In this document: in pieces, positions 9,033 to 17,052 of the stretch
How the letters are laid out: the number at the start of each line of letters is the position of its first letter
Numbering within the stretch: the first letter of the stretch is position 1
Virus record (IMG/VR): IMGVR_UViG_3300026571_000427
Location: 26,062 to 90,061 of that record
From: a virus
Length of the DNA: 64,000 bases
Reading direction: 5' to 3' (one strand)
Made by a program: the position numbers and the translations under genes
The notes under the pieces: generated by a model
Told to the model about the DNA's origin: nothing
What the model saw: the letters and a program-made list of their open reading frames with translations, nothing else
The model's database searches: none

Positions 9033-10238
9033 ATGGATTCTAAAATTTTTAGAGAGGCAGCTCTTGCATATCAAGCAGTTTATGATGAGGAACTCCGCCA
9101 AGAGATTAAAGAGCAGCAAGAATTTGAGAACTGGGTCAATTCTCTTATTGAAGAAGGTTATGACCTGAGTGAGTATACTTGGGAAGAGATGTATGAGGCA
9201 TATTTGAGCGAAATTCCCACATCAACACAGATGGGTGGAAAACCTGCACCTGCAGCAAAACCACAAGCACCTGTAATGACTGCATTTTCTGCTGGTGGTG
9301 GTAAAGCAAAAGTTCAAAAATTAATGAAAACTGGAATGAGTGGTGTTGAGGCAAACAGAAGAGTCTCTACAACTGGTGAATATCTCCAAAAGCAAGCAGC
9401 AAAACCCCCTGCAGCAAAACCAGCAGCAAAACCAGCAGCAAAACCAGCAGCAAAACCAGCAGCAGCAAGACCAGCAGCAGCAAGACCAGCAGCAACCCCA
9501 GCAGCAAGACCAGCAGCAGCAAAACCAGCGCCAACTGCTCCTGCAACAAAACCAGCACCAACCGCTGCAGCAAAACCAGCTCCTGGAACAAAGGCAGCAG
9601 GTCCAGAATCAATCAAACCAAAAACTCCAAATCCTTTAATGCAAAAGACATTTGGATATCAAACTGGTAATGCTCCAGATCAACAAAAAGCAAAAGCTGA
9701 TGCTATTGTAAAGAGTGGTGCCGTTGCAGCACTAAAACCAACCCCAGCAGCAGCCCCTGCTCCAGTAAATAAGGCAACTGGTTCCAAAAAGCCAGGAAGT
9801 ATTGTTTCTGGATTTGATATGTTCGATATTGTAAAAGGATATTTGCTCGATGAAGGATATGCTGAAACTGAAGAGGCAGCAATCGCTATTATGGCAAATA
9901 TGAGTGAAGAGTGGAGATCTGAAATTATTTCTGAAGCAGAAGGTTCATACGGCGAAACTCCAAAAGCATATAGTGCAGCATTAAAAACCAAGATGACTGC
10001 AAAGAGAAAGCCATTCTTAAAAGCAATGCAAAGGAGAACCAATCCTGCCAACAGAAAGGATGCTTATGGTTCTCCAAGAAAGGGTCTAACTGCCGATGAT
10101 AGAGAAAGAGCAAGAGCAGGTTCTGCTCACGGTGTAGGAACTCGTGCCGACCACGATTATCCTTCAGAGGGTCCTGGTGGAATTACTAAGAATCCTAAGA
10201 AACTCCGTAAGCAAAAAGCAATGGGTGAGCACGACTGA
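9033..10238 (+). CDS. Late protein with Ala/Pro/Lys linker and shuffled modules
   Basis: 401 residues. Residues 1-70 are an acidic helical head (EELRQEIKEQQEFENWVNSL, then DLSEYTWEEMYEAYLSE). Residues about 120-200 are a PAAK/PAAR linker encoded by tandem 12-mers. Then come a module DMFDIVKGYLLDEGYAETEE...MSEEWRSEII and, at the very C-terminus, GGITKNPKKLRKQKAMGE. Both modules also occur in the protein at 1081 in reverse order. The late promoter and composition suggest a virion or scaffold-associated protein; nothing more can be said. Confidence 0.78.
   Translation: MDSKIFREAALAYQAVYDEELRQEIKEQQEFENWVNSLIEEGYDLSEYTWEEMYEAYLSEIPTSTQMGGKPAPAAKPQAPVMTAFSAGGGKAKVQKLMKTGMSGVEANRRVSTTGEYLQKQAAKPPAAKPAAKPAAKPAAKPAAARPAAARPAATPAARPAAAKPAPTAPATKPAPTAAAKPAPGTKAAGPESIKPKTPNPLMQKTFGYQTGNAPDQQKAKADAIVKSGAVAALKPTPAAAPAPVNKATGSKKPGSIVSGFDMFDIVKGYLLDEGYAETEEAAIAIMANMSEEWRSEIISEAEGSYGETPKAYSAALKTKMTAKRKPFLKAMQRRTNPANRKDAYGSPRKGLTADDRERARAGSAHGVGTRADHDYPSEGPGGITKNPKKLRKQKAMGEHD
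9411..9488 (+). repeat. Tandem 12-mer and 15-mer coding repeats
   Basis: Four exact copies of GCAGCAAAACCA (9411-9458) are followed by two copies of GCAGCAGCAAGACCA (9459-9488). They encode the PAAK/PAAR linker of the protein at 9033 and are expected to vary in number by slippage. Confidence 0.9.
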
Positions 10239-10263
10239 TAAATAAGTCGGAAGGTTGCTCTAA

Positions 10264-10292
10264 CCCCTTGACTTTTCAGTTGAGGGGTTTTA
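10264..10292 (+). terminator. Terminator sharing bases with a promoter
   Basis: CCCCT (10264-10268) pairs with AGGGG (10283-10287), followed by TTTTAT. The -35 TTGACT lies in the loop. Confidence 0.7.
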
Positions 10293-10296
10293 TAAT
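10268..10296 (+). promoter_or_regulatory. Sigma70-type promoter for tRNA-Ala
   Basis: TTGACT (10268-10273), 17-base spacer, TATAAT (10291-10296), 10 bases before the tRNA. Confidence 0.85.
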
Positions 10297-10306
10297 ATCT
10301 AAACAC

Positions 10307-10378
10307 GGGGTGTTCGTATAACGGTTATTACTCTGGATTTGCATTCCAGCAATAAGGATTCGATTTCCTTACACTCCA
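10307..10378 (+). tRNA. tRNA-Ala (TGC)
   Basis: A 72-base cloverleaf. Acceptor GGGGTGT/ACACTCC with one G-U; anticodon stem CTGGA/TCCAG with loop TTTGCAT (anticodon 10340-10342, reads GCA); T arm AAGGA-TTCGATT-TCCTT; discriminator A. CCA is not encoded. It stands alone, far from the main tRNA cluster, with its own promoter. Confidence 0.9.
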
Positions 10379-10386
10379 TACAGAAT

Positions 10387-10394
10387 AATAAATA
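10387..10394 (+). promoter_or_regulatory. Late promoter (AATAAATA)
   Basis: One base off TATAAATA. It is followed by CTTGAAAGAGTATTTGTATAA and the ATG at 10416, the same leader family as before 1081, 9033 and 24179. Confidence 0.6.
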
Positions 10395-10415
10395 CTTGAA
10401 AGAGTATTTGTATAA

Positions 10416-11105
10416 ATGGCTGGCGAACAGGGGTTTATCTACGAAGGTAAAATTCATAGAAAATTGTTGTCTAAAAAATTAGTGCCTCCGGGATTTACTC
10501 CAGCAGGTTCTGATTCTAATGCACCAGACGCAATGTTTTTATATAATAAAAAACCATATAAACTTGAAGTAAAACTTGATTTGAAAGCCGATTATGGTCA
10601 AGGAACCTTAGAATATCAGAATGGAAGATGGGTTCTTGGTGGAGCAAAAACTGCCGCAGCTGAAGAACTTAGAAATTTAATGAGAACTGTTGGCATTGAA
10701 AATTTTGCAAATAAGCAATGGGGACCTAAAGGACCACCAAATAAAGGAATCATTGATAATAAAGCAATGACTGATGATATGGTAAAATCTGACTATGCGA
10801 GATTTACTGATGCATTTTTACCAATTAAATCAAGTGCTTTATGGGGTTACTATGGTTCTAAACAAACTTATTATATTCAAATTGGTGGATATGGATTATA
10901 TTATATGGCAGCAAACCCTGCCGGTCTTCCAGTTCCTCAATTTAATCCTGGTTTGAGAATTAGATTGAGGTTGAAAAGAGGTGGGAGTGGAACAATCTAT
11001 AATTATAGATTTACAACCGCATTGCAAATCACAAATAAACCACCAAAATCAAAGTATGATATTGATAAAGGAGTTGATTTTTTACTTGCACAATATGCAA
11101 AGTAA
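10416..11105 (+). CDS. Putative PD-(D/E)XK-type protein, unknown role
   Basis: 229 residues. PDAMFLYNKKPYKLEVKLD (residues about 38-56) fits the D-x(n)-E-x-K core of PD-(D/E)XK nucleases, followed by a Q (GQGTLEYQ). The rest includes a basic beta-rich C-terminal region (GLRIRLRLKRGG, YNYRFTTALQI). The nuclease idea comes from this motif only; no closer family is recognised. It is driven by a late promoter, so it could also be a virion-borne protein. Its stop codon TAATAAATA doubles as the next late promoter. Confidence 0.6.
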   Translation: MAGEQGFIYEGKIHRKLLSKKLVPPGFTPAGSDSNAPDAMFLYNKKPYKLEVKLDLKADYGQGTLEYQNGRWVLGGAKTAAAEELRNLMRTVGIENFANKQWGPKGPPNKGIIDNKAMTDDMVKSDYARFTDAFLPIKSSALWGYYGSKQTYYIQIGGYGLYYMAANPAGLPVPQFNPGLRIRLRLKRGGSGTIYNYRFTTALQITNKPPKSKYDIDKGVDFLLAQYAK

Positions 11106-11111
11106 TAAATA
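11104..11111 (+). promoter_or_regulatory. Late promoter overlapping a stop codon
   Basis: AATAAATA begins inside the stop of the previous gene (TAA 11103-11105), 34 bases before the ATG at 11146. Confidence 0.55.
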
Positions 11112-11145
11112 ACTAAAAGACAGGTAAGTGCGTTAAAATACATTG

Positions 11146-12444
11146 ATGAAAAATTTCTTTCAGTTTTTGTCTGAGGCAACACAATCGCAAGCAGCGATGC
11201 AAGCGAAAAAACTTGGATTGGTTGGTGATGGTCATGGTGGATGGATTGACCGTTCCGGTAAAGTCATTGCGAGAACGGAGAAGGGGAAACTTAAATATAT
11301 TGATGGTCGCCAAGCAAAAGGTGCAAAACAACCAGAGACACAAGCACCTCAAGCAGCACAAGCACCATCTCCTCAACCAATCGCTACAGCACAAGAACCT
11401 GCACCACAACCTCAAGCAGCACCAGGACAAGAACCCGAAGAGCAACCTGCAGAAGAACTTCCACCACTCACTGTTGTATTTGGTCGCTTCAATCCACCAA
11501 CAGTGGGGCACGAAAAACTTCTCAAGTCAGCAAAGAGAATTTCTGCCGGTGGAGATATTAAGATTTATCCTTCAAGGTCTCAAGATCCAAAGAAGAATCC
11601 TTTAGACCCTGATAGTAAAGTTTCTTATATGAAGAAAATGTTCCCTGAGTTCGAGGAGAACATTATTAATGATAAGGAAATGAAGACAATTTTTAATGTT
11701 CTCATTACCGCTAATGAAGACGGGTATACTAATGTCAATATTGTTGTTGGTTCAGATAGGCAAGCAGAGTTTGAAAATCTGGCACAAAAGTATAATGGAG
11801 AACTTTATACCTTTGATCAAATTAGGGTAATCTCTGCTGGTGTTCGTGATGCTGATGCTGAGGGTGTTGAGGGAATGTCGGCATCGAAGATGAGAAAGGC
11901 AGTTATTGATGGCGATTTTAAATCTTTTAGAAGAGGCACTCCAAAGTCTCTTGATGATGCAGAAACTCAAGGTTTATTCAATGCTGTTCGTCAGGGAATG
12001 GGTGTTAAAAAGTCAGCAATCAAAAAGGAAAGTTTTGCTTTATGGGAGATTGCTCCAAAGTATGATATGAGAAATCTTCGTGAGAATTATGTGAGAGGTA
12101 AAATTTTCAGAATCGGTGATAAAGTTCAAAACCTTAATACTGGTTTGATTGGTGAAGTAATGCGTAGGGGAACCAATCATTTAATCTGTGTGACTGAAGA
12201 GGGTTATATGTTTAAGTCTTGGATTAAAGATGTGATGGAATATACCGAAGTTCAAATGGATAGTCCAATGAGAGACGAAAAGCATCCAAATACTCTTGTT
12301 GGTACATTGGGGGCATTTAAGCATTATGCATCAAAAACTCCCGGTGCAGTGGGAACTAATAAACAATATTTGCAGAAGGGTGGCAAGGCTTATGGTATCA
12401 ATTTCATAAATAAGTATAAAGCAAAAAAAGCAAGTACTTTTTAA
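11146..12444 (+). CDS. NMNAT/cytidylyltransferase-like virion-associated protein
   Basis: 432 residues from the ATG at 11146 (a TTG one codon earlier is possible). The N-terminal head MKNFFQFLSEATQSQA resembles other cyanophage late proteins. A Q/P/A-rich linker (about 60-110) leads to a nucleotidyltransferase fold: VVFGRFNPPTVGHEKLL gives the GxFxPxxxGH motif, and GMSASKMRKAVIDGD fits the ISSTxxR motif. The C-terminal part (FRIGDKVQNLNTGLIGEVMRRGTNHLI) looks like a small SH3/KOW-type barrel. Nicotinamide-mononucleotide adenylyltransferase or related activity is plausible; the substrate cannot be read from sequence. Confidence 0.78.
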   Translation: MKNFFQFLSEATQSQAAMQAKKLGLVGDGHGGWIDRSGKVIARTEKGKLKYIDGRQAKGAKQPETQAPQAAQAPSPQPIATAQEPAPQPQAAPGQEPEEQPAEELPPLTVVFGRFNPPTVGHEKLLKSAKRISAGGDIKIYPSRSQDPKKNPLDPDSKVSYMKKMFPEFEENIINDKEMKTIFNVLITANEDGYTNVNIVVGSDRQAEFENLAQKYNGELYTFDQIRVISAGVRDADAEGVEGMSASKMRKAVIDGDFKSFRRGTPKSLDDAETQGLFNAVRQGMGVKKSAIKKESFALWEIAPKYDMRNLRENYVRGKIFRIGDKVQNLNTGLIGEVMRRGTNHLICVTEEGYMFKSWIKDVMEYTEVQMDSPMRDEKHPNTLVGTLGAFKHYASKTPGAVGTNKQYLQKGGKAYGINFINKYKAKKASTF

Positions 12445-12445
12445 G

Positions 12446-14746
12446 ATGAACTCCAATAATTTAAAAGATATCTCCAAACTTTATTTGGAGCAGGTTGTCG
12501 AATCTGCGGTTCCCGGTAAACCCGCCGAGAGACTTGGTGCAGTGACTGCTATTCCTAAGTCTGAGCAGGATGCTGCAAGAGAAAGAACTCTTGCTAAAGC
12601 AAAGGCAATGAGAGATAAGAAAAAAATAAAAGAAGCACTTGATCCTGTAGGAAAAGAAGATTCGGATATTGACAATGATGGTGATGTAGATAAGTCAGAT
12701 AAGTACCTCCATAAGCGTCGTAAAGCAATTGGTAAAGCAATTGCAACCCAAAAAGAAGCACTTGATCCTGTAGGAAAAGAAGATTCGGATATTGACAATG
12801 ATGGTGATGTAGATAAGTCTGATGAATATCTGAAGCATCGTAGAAAAGTTCGTGGAAAAGCAATTGGCGTTAGAAAAGAGAGTTTTTCAAATTGGAGAGA
12901 TGATTTAATTGAAGTTGCAGATAAGATTAAAGGTGAAGGTAAAGAACCAAGAGTAGTTGAAAAGGAAGTTAACAATAAAGTTGACATCAATCCAAAACTT
13001 GATCTTGGGGAAAAAATTGAAGAACTTGGTGGAACTCTTCTTGAAATGAATGAGATTGAAGATTTCAATGGAGTTCTTGATGAAATGTCAGACATGGAAA
13101 TTTTCCTACTGTCAGATTCTTTAATTGAAGAAGTTGTCCAAGAATTTTTCTATGAGTGTATTGAAGAAGGATATGATATCAATGATATTGAAAATGAGTT
13201 ACTTGAATCTCTTGAAATTTCTTCTGCACTTTTAAATGAGGCAAAAGTTACTTATGGTCACGACACTGATATTAAGAGTGATAGACTTCAAAAAGTCAAA
13301 GGTGCTGTAAAGAAAGTTGGTAAAGCAATTGCTGGTGGACTTGGATATGCAGCTGGTGCTGCAGTAAGAGGAGCAAGAGCACTGGGTTCTGCAGCAAGAA
13401 AAGGTTATGAGAGAGGTAGAAGTGGATCTTCTTCATCATCAACTACAACTTCAGGAACTTCAACTACTTCAGATTCTGGTAGTGGTAAATCAACTTCAGA
13501 TGGAGAAGATAAAAAACCAGGTCTTCTTTCGAGAATTGGTTCAAAATTGAAGAGAGGTCTTGCAAAAGCCGCAAGGTCGGTATCAAGAGGAGCAAGAAAT
13601 GTTGCTCGTAAGATTGAAGGTGGCAAACCTTCAAAATCAAAAGCACAAAAAGAGGCACCAAAACCAACGGCAGCACCTAAGAAAGCAGAAAAACCCGCTG
13701 ACCCATGGGAAGGAAGTGCAACAACTCCTCCCAAAAAAGAAGAGGGGAGACCAGCTAAAAAAGCAAGAAAAGGATCTCCATCACCTGCTGAAGTAAAAGC
13801 AAAAATTGATGCTAAAGAAAAGACAAAACCAAAAGCAAAACCAAAAAGAAAGTCTAAGTTAGATGATCTTCTTGCAAGTGTAAGAAGTGAGGAAGTGCAT
13901 ATTGATGAAGCTGAGTATGCTCCTAATAAATATGGTAGAACTGCTGGTGGGCAGTGGTATAGAAAAGATGCACAAAAAACAGGTGGATCTGGTGCATGGG
14001 AAGGGGGAATTCCTGGAGATGTTCCTCGTCCAACACCGGGGTTAAATCTACCTCAGGCAAGTTTAAAGAAAAAGCCTTCTACAATGGTTGCTCATTACGA
14101 ACCTGATGGAAACATAATTGATGAAAAAACCCTAACCTCTGCGGAGACTAAAGAAAAGGAAAGAATCGTTAAGTCAATGAAGTCCAAGGCAGGAGACTTT
14201 GAGAAGAGATATCCTGGTCGCGGTAAAGAAGTAATGTATGCGACTGCTACTAAAATGGCAAAGAAAATCGCAGAGCAAAATATTAACGAATTCTTAGGAA
14301 CTGGTAGAGTTGTTGCTGGAAAAACTCAAGCAGGATATAATTCTGGATCAAAATTTACACAGGCTGGAACGGTTCAGAAAGTTTTTGGTAAGACAGTTCC
14401 TGGAAGTTTTAAACCAGGAGTTTCTCAGTCCGATGTAAATAGACATAATCAAAGAGTTGGTTCTGGTTCACAGATTAAACCAAATAAACAATCTATGAAT
14501 CAACTTTTGGGTAAAGAACGTGGTGGTCAAACTACTGTTGGCGTAACTCCAGATAAGAAACCTCCTGCAGCAAAACCAGTAGCAAAACCTGCTACTGCTA
14601 AATCTAAACCACAAACTGCATCTGCAGCACTTGCTAAAGGTCTCAAGGGAGTTCCTCTTTTAGGAAATGTTGCAGATGTCGCAAATAAGTATGATAGAAG
14701 GATTAACTATAGAGATAATCCAGAAATGCAAAAATATATGAAGTGA
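12446..14746 (+). CDS. Large late protein with two dockerin/EF-hand-like repeats
   Basis: 766 residues, highly charged. Residues about 63-140 contain two copies of a block ALDPVGKEDSDIDNDGDVDK; D-x-D-x-D-G-D-V-D is a calcium-binding loop of EF-hand/dockerin type. An acidic helical segment (200-265) follows, then a basic G/S/K/R-rich stretch (290-480) and further modules such as YAPNKYGRTAGGQWYRKDAQ and EKRYPGRGKEVMYATATKMAKK. The last motif is found in many cyanophage structural proteins. It starts 1 base after the previous gene. Probably a virion protein; function unknown. Confidence 0.75.
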   Translation: MNSNNLKDISKLYLEQVVESAVPGKPAERLGAVTAIPKSEQDAARERTLAKAKAMRDKKKIKEALDPVGKEDSDIDNDGDVDKSDKYLHKRRKAIGKAIATQKEALDPVGKEDSDIDNDGDVDKSDEYLKHRRKVRGKAIGVRKESFSNWRDDLIEVADKIKGEGKEPRVVEKEVNNKVDINPKLDLGEKIEELGGTLLEMNEIEDFNGVLDEMSDMEIFLLSDSLIEEVVQEFFYECIEEGYDINDIENELLESLEISSALLNEAKVTYGHDTDIKSDRLQKVKGAVKKVGKAIAGGLGYAAGAAVRGARALGSAARKGYERGRSGSSSSSTTTSGTSTTSDSGSGKSTSDGEDKKPGLLSRIGSKLKRGLAKAARSVSRGARNVARKIEGGKPSKSKAQKEAPKPTAAPKKAEKPADPWEGSATTPPKKEEGRPAKKARKGSPSPAEVKAKIDAKEKTKPKAKPKRKSKLDDLLASVRSEEVHIDEAEYAPNKYGRTAGGQWYRKDAQKTGGSGAWEGGIPGDVPRPTPGLNLPQASLKKKPSTMVAHYEPDGNIIDEKTLTSAETKEKERIVKSMKSKAGDFEKRYPGRGKEVMYATATKMAKKIAEQNINEFLGTGRVVAGKTQAGYNSGSKFTQAGTVQKVFGKTVPGSFKPGVSQSDVNRHNQRVGSGSQIKPNKQSMNQLLGKERGGQTTVGVTPDKKPPAAKPVAKPATAKSKPQTASAALAKGLKGVPLLGNVADVANKYDRRINYRDNPEMQKYMK
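12628..12819 (+). repeat. 69-bp perfect direct repeat, 123 bp apart
   Basis: 12628-12696 and 12751-12819 are identical. They encode the two calcium-loop repeats of the protein at 12446. Perfect identity at silent positions implies recent duplication or ongoing conversion. Confidence 0.95.
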
Positions 14747-14800
14747 ATCTGTTATATAAAAATCCTAAATATCTTTGGATACTCTTTTACGGAGGACATT

Positions 14801-14974
14801 ATGGGCGCAGTAGTAGCAGTGGTAAAACCACTTCTTATTCAGATTGCAACTCATCCAGCTGTTAAAGGTCTTGTTCTTGACCTACTTAAAAAGTATGTTG
14901 ATAGCACCGATAACAGTATTGATAATGTCGTTTATGATTTAGTAAAGGATAAACTCTTTACACCACAAGCATGA
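14801..14974 (+). CDS. Small protein, unknown
   Basis: 57 residues beginning MGAVVAVVKPLLIQIATHPA, with a clear ribosome site GGAGGA at 14791-14796. A hydrophobic first half (about residues 3-30) and a polar second half ending KDKLFTPQA suggest a membrane- or assembly-associated peptide. Its stop overlaps the next start (ATGA), so the two are probably made together. Confidence 0.7.
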   Translation: MGAVVAVVKPLLIQIATHPAVKGLVLDLLKKYVDSTDNSIDNVVYDLVKDKLFTPQA

Positions 14975-15135
14975 TTACCTGCCTTGTAACTAACTGGGGA
15001 GTAACCATTATTCTTGGTCTATTACTAACTACATCCGAGTGGTTGGCAAAAACAAAAAGATTTGAGGAGAATGGATTGCTTGATTTAACAACTAATTTTT
15101 TGAGAGTTGTTTTACATAAGGGAGACCAAAAGTAA
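14971..15135 (+). CDS. Small membrane protein
   Basis: 54 residues with one predicted transmembrane segment at about residues 8-26 (WGVTIILGLLLTTSEWLA) and a basic, polar C-terminal half. Coupled to the previous gene by ATGA. The stop codon lies in the loop of the following terminator. A holin-like role is possible but unsupported. Confidence 0.65.
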   Translation: MITCLVTNWGVTIILGLLLTTSEWLAKTKRFEENGLLDLTTNFLRVVLHKGDQK

Positions 15136-15149
15136 GGTCTCTTTTTTTT
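15122..15149 (+). terminator. Terminator
   Basis: GAGACC (15122-15127), loop AAAAGTAA, GGTCTC (15136-15141), then eight T. Confidence 0.9.
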
Positions 15150-15156
15150 ATAAATA
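15149..15156 (+). promoter_or_regulatory. Late promoter TATAAATA
   Basis: A perfect octamer whose first T is the last T of the terminator, 33 bases before the ATG at 15190. Confidence 0.8.
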
Positions 15157-15189
15157 ATTTTTAGCAAATAACTTTACGGAAGAAAGAAC

Positions 15190-15942
15190 ATGGCACTCTG
15201 GGGAAATAATGATGCTAAAGGATCTGGTGGTACAGTATCTCTTGATTATGCAACCCTTACTGTAACTGGCAGTGGAACTACATTTGGTCAAGTAGGTGCT
15301 GCTGCAACTGGAGATGTGATTAGATTTGGTACTGCATTTGGTGTTCACTACGGTGATGCTGTAATTGTTGGTATTGCAAGTACGACGAGTCTTTCTATTG
15401 CATCAACTGCAGGATTAAATGGGTCTGCTATTTCTGGAGTTGCATTTGAAATTAGCGAATCGCCTAAGTATGCAGTTTTAGATAGTCATTTAAATCAGTC
15501 AACTGGGTCAGTAACTGAAAACTATACCTTCCTTAAGACATCCGCAACTTATACTGCAGGTGTTGGAACTGATATAGTTTTAGTTAATAGTGTTGCTGGT
15601 GTTGTTGCTGGAGATACTCTTGCCAGTGGAGCTGTTTCTAAGGTTGTCGCATCTGTTGGATCAACTTCAGTTTCTCTTGCATCAACCATCGCAACTGCAA
15701 TTACTGCTGGAAACTTAGTTACTTTCTCAAGGGTAACTGGTGGTCGTGAGACTGCTGTTATTGGTGCTAATGGAACTGTTGTTACTGCGGCATCAGCAAC
15801 TCGCTATGAGTTAACTCATGGTGGTTGGGTCGGTATTACGACATATAAAGATAGTGAAGGTAATCTGAGAGTTAGGAAGGAAGTTCTTGTTGCAATGTCT
15901 GGAATTACTACTGGAAATACAAATTATCCACCTGCTCTATAA
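15190..15942 (+). CDS. Virion structural protein, MALWGNND type
   Basis: 250 residues, rich in G/A/S/T/V, with no signal peptide. The start MALWGNNDAKGSGGTVSLDY is a hallmark of a conserved cyanophage structural family. The body alternates short beta strands (GDVIRFGTAFGVHYGDAVIV), consistent with a beta-rich fibre or decoration protein; the C-terminal part is WVGITTYKDSEGNLRVRKEV. Ribosome site GGAAG upstream. The exact place in the particle is unknown. Confidence 0.8.
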   Translation: MALWGNNDAKGSGGTVSLDYATLTVTGSGTTFGQVGAAATGDVIRFGTAFGVHYGDAVIVGIASTTSLSIASTAGLNGSAISGVAFEISESPKYAVLDSHLNQSTGSVTENYTFLKTSATYTAGVGTDIVLVNSVAGVVAGDTLASGAVSKVVASVGSTSVSLASTIATAITAGNLVTFSRVTGGRETAVIGANGTVVTAASATRYELTHGGWVGITTYKDSEGNLRVRKEVLVAMSGITTGNTNYPPAL

Positions 15943-15945
15943 TCT

Positions 15946-16359
15946 ATGATTTTTAATGAGTTGAATGAGGATAATTTTATATTATTCGCTATTAAACATT
16001 ATGAAAATCCTCAAGCAGTAACCAAAGAAGATTTTGAAAAGGATTTAAATCATTTCAAATATATTAAAAGATTATTGAAACGATATAAGAATACTGGTCA
16101 GTTAAAAACTCACCTTCTTCTTAATCATTTTATTATTCTTTATAATATTTTTGGGGAGGCAGCAACTCCAATGCTTTTCTATAAAATAGAAAGAGAGTTG
16201 TGGTCTGCCATGAAAACCTTCATTATTTTTCTTAATAGGTTACCCGAATATCCAAAATGTTATATACATGATATTCAAGTTGACATAAACTGCCTCTCTG
16301 AACTCTATAAAATCTACAATGGAAAAGAAGAAATTGGACTGGATAATTCAAATAGTTAG
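15946..16359 (+). CDS. Conserved cyanophage helical protein
   Basis: 137 residues, mostly helical (HFKYIKRLLKRYKNTGQLKT, LLNHFIILYNIFGEAATPML), 3 bases behind the structural gene. No catalytic motif. It always occurs with the next small gene in cyanophages as far as I recall, and overlaps it by 41 bases here. Function unknown. Confidence 0.75.
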   Translation: MIFNELNEDNFILFAIKHYENPQAVTKEDFEKDLNHFKYIKRLLKRYKNTGQLKTHLLLNHFIILYNIFGEAATPMLFYKIERELWSAMKTFIIFLNRLPEYPKCYIHDIQVDINCLSELYKIYNGKEEIGLDNSNS

Positions 16360-16534
16360 AGAGCAGATGGTAACTGGTTCTTCTGCTGGTGCTCCTGGGT
16401 TTAGTGCATCTGCTGAACCAAAAGGTCCAACTGCTGGTTTTGATCCTGTTATGGGTTTAACGAGAAGAAAAAAATATGCATCTTTAGGAGTGGGATCCCG
16501 CAAACGCTGGATGAAAAACAAACCATCGCAGTAA
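16319..16534 (+). CDS. Small conserved protein MEKKKLDWI type
   Basis: 71 residues: a short helix (MEKKKLDWIIQIVREQM), a flexible GSSAGAPGFSASAEPKGPTA stretch and a basic C-terminus with MGLTRRKKYASLGVGSRKRW. It begins inside the previous gene in another frame. The composition fits a small structural or packaging accessory protein; no function is known to me. Confidence 0.75.
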   Translation: MEKKKLDWIIQIVREQMVTGSSAGAPGFSASAEPKGPTAGFDPVMGLTRRKKYASLGVGSRKRWMKNKPSQ

Positions 16535-16538
16535 ACTA

Positions 16539-16886
16539 ATGTTTGGACAAGACTCAAAGATCAAGGTTGCAGTTCTTGAAGAAAGAGTAAAAATCCATGA
16601 GGAAATGGTTGAGCGTGTAGATGCTGCCATCCAAACTTTGAGTGAAACTAATCAAAACATTTGTAAGATGCTTGCGGTACATGACGAAAGAATTTTTAAC
16701 TGTGTCAGAAGTGATGAAGATATCAATGAGAAAATGGGTAAGTTGGAAGTAAAAGTAGACGAACTTTCTAGATTTAAATGGATGGCAGCAGGTATAGTTG
16801 CTGTTGCTTTATTATTTGTTCCAGTTGTAACAGATTTTATAACTTCTTCAGTAAATTCTCTAACAGAACAAGTAAGAAATAAATAA
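16539..16886 (+). CDS. Coiled-coil plus one TM protein, XhlA-like
   Basis: 115 residues: a long amphipathic coiled coil (about 8-75, KVAVLEERVKIHEEMVERVD and on) followed by a single transmembrane helix at about 80-100 (WMAAGIVAVALLFVPVV). This layout resembles the haemolysin XhlA family, often found in phage lysis modules. A lysis-accessory role is inferred from shape only. It starts 4 bases behind the previous gene. Confidence 0.7.
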   Translation: MFGQDSKIKVAVLEERVKIHEEMVERVDAAIQTLSETNQNICKMLAVHDERIFNCVRSDEDINEKMGKLEVKVDELSRFKWMAAGIVAVALLFVPVVTDFITSSVNSLTEQVRNK

Positions 16887-16892
16887 TTGAGT

Positions 16893-16907
16893 GTTGGCAC
16901 AAGATGC
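16893..16907 (+). other. Small hairpin in intergenic gap
   Basis: TGGCA/TGCCA with a 5-base loop, without a T-run. The gap 16887-17052 otherwise holds only the promoter at 17001. Confidence 0.35.
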
Positions 16908-17000
16908 CAGTGAAAACTAAAAATAAGACGACGATTTATTCTCTCCAAAAAATAACAAATTCGGTTATAAAATGGACCGCTCTCATAACCGTTTTGTGTA

Positions 17001-17028
17001 TTGACAAGACTCAATAATCTGGTAGAAT
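17001..17028 (+). promoter_or_regulatory. Sigma70-type promoter of primase-nrd unit
   Basis: TTGACA (17001-17006), 16-base spacer, TAGAAT (17023-17028), 24 bases before the primase ATG. Confidence 0.75.
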
Positions 17029-17052
17029 AAGTAGACTCCTAAGTGTATTGTC

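Noticed and set aside
9411-9488. Possible CRISPR-like array
   Set aside because: Units are 12 and 15 bases without spacers and encode an in-frame protein linker. No CRISPR array is seen anywhere in the window.
9367-9639. Long alternative-frame ORFs (Q-rich or L-rich) across the PAAK linker on both strands
   Set aside because: They are by-products of the 12-mer repeats and lack starts, ribosome sites and plausible composition.
12481-13095. 204-residue - strand ORF inside the large late gene
   Set aside because: A shadow of the repeat-containing + strand gene with no promoter or ribosome site.
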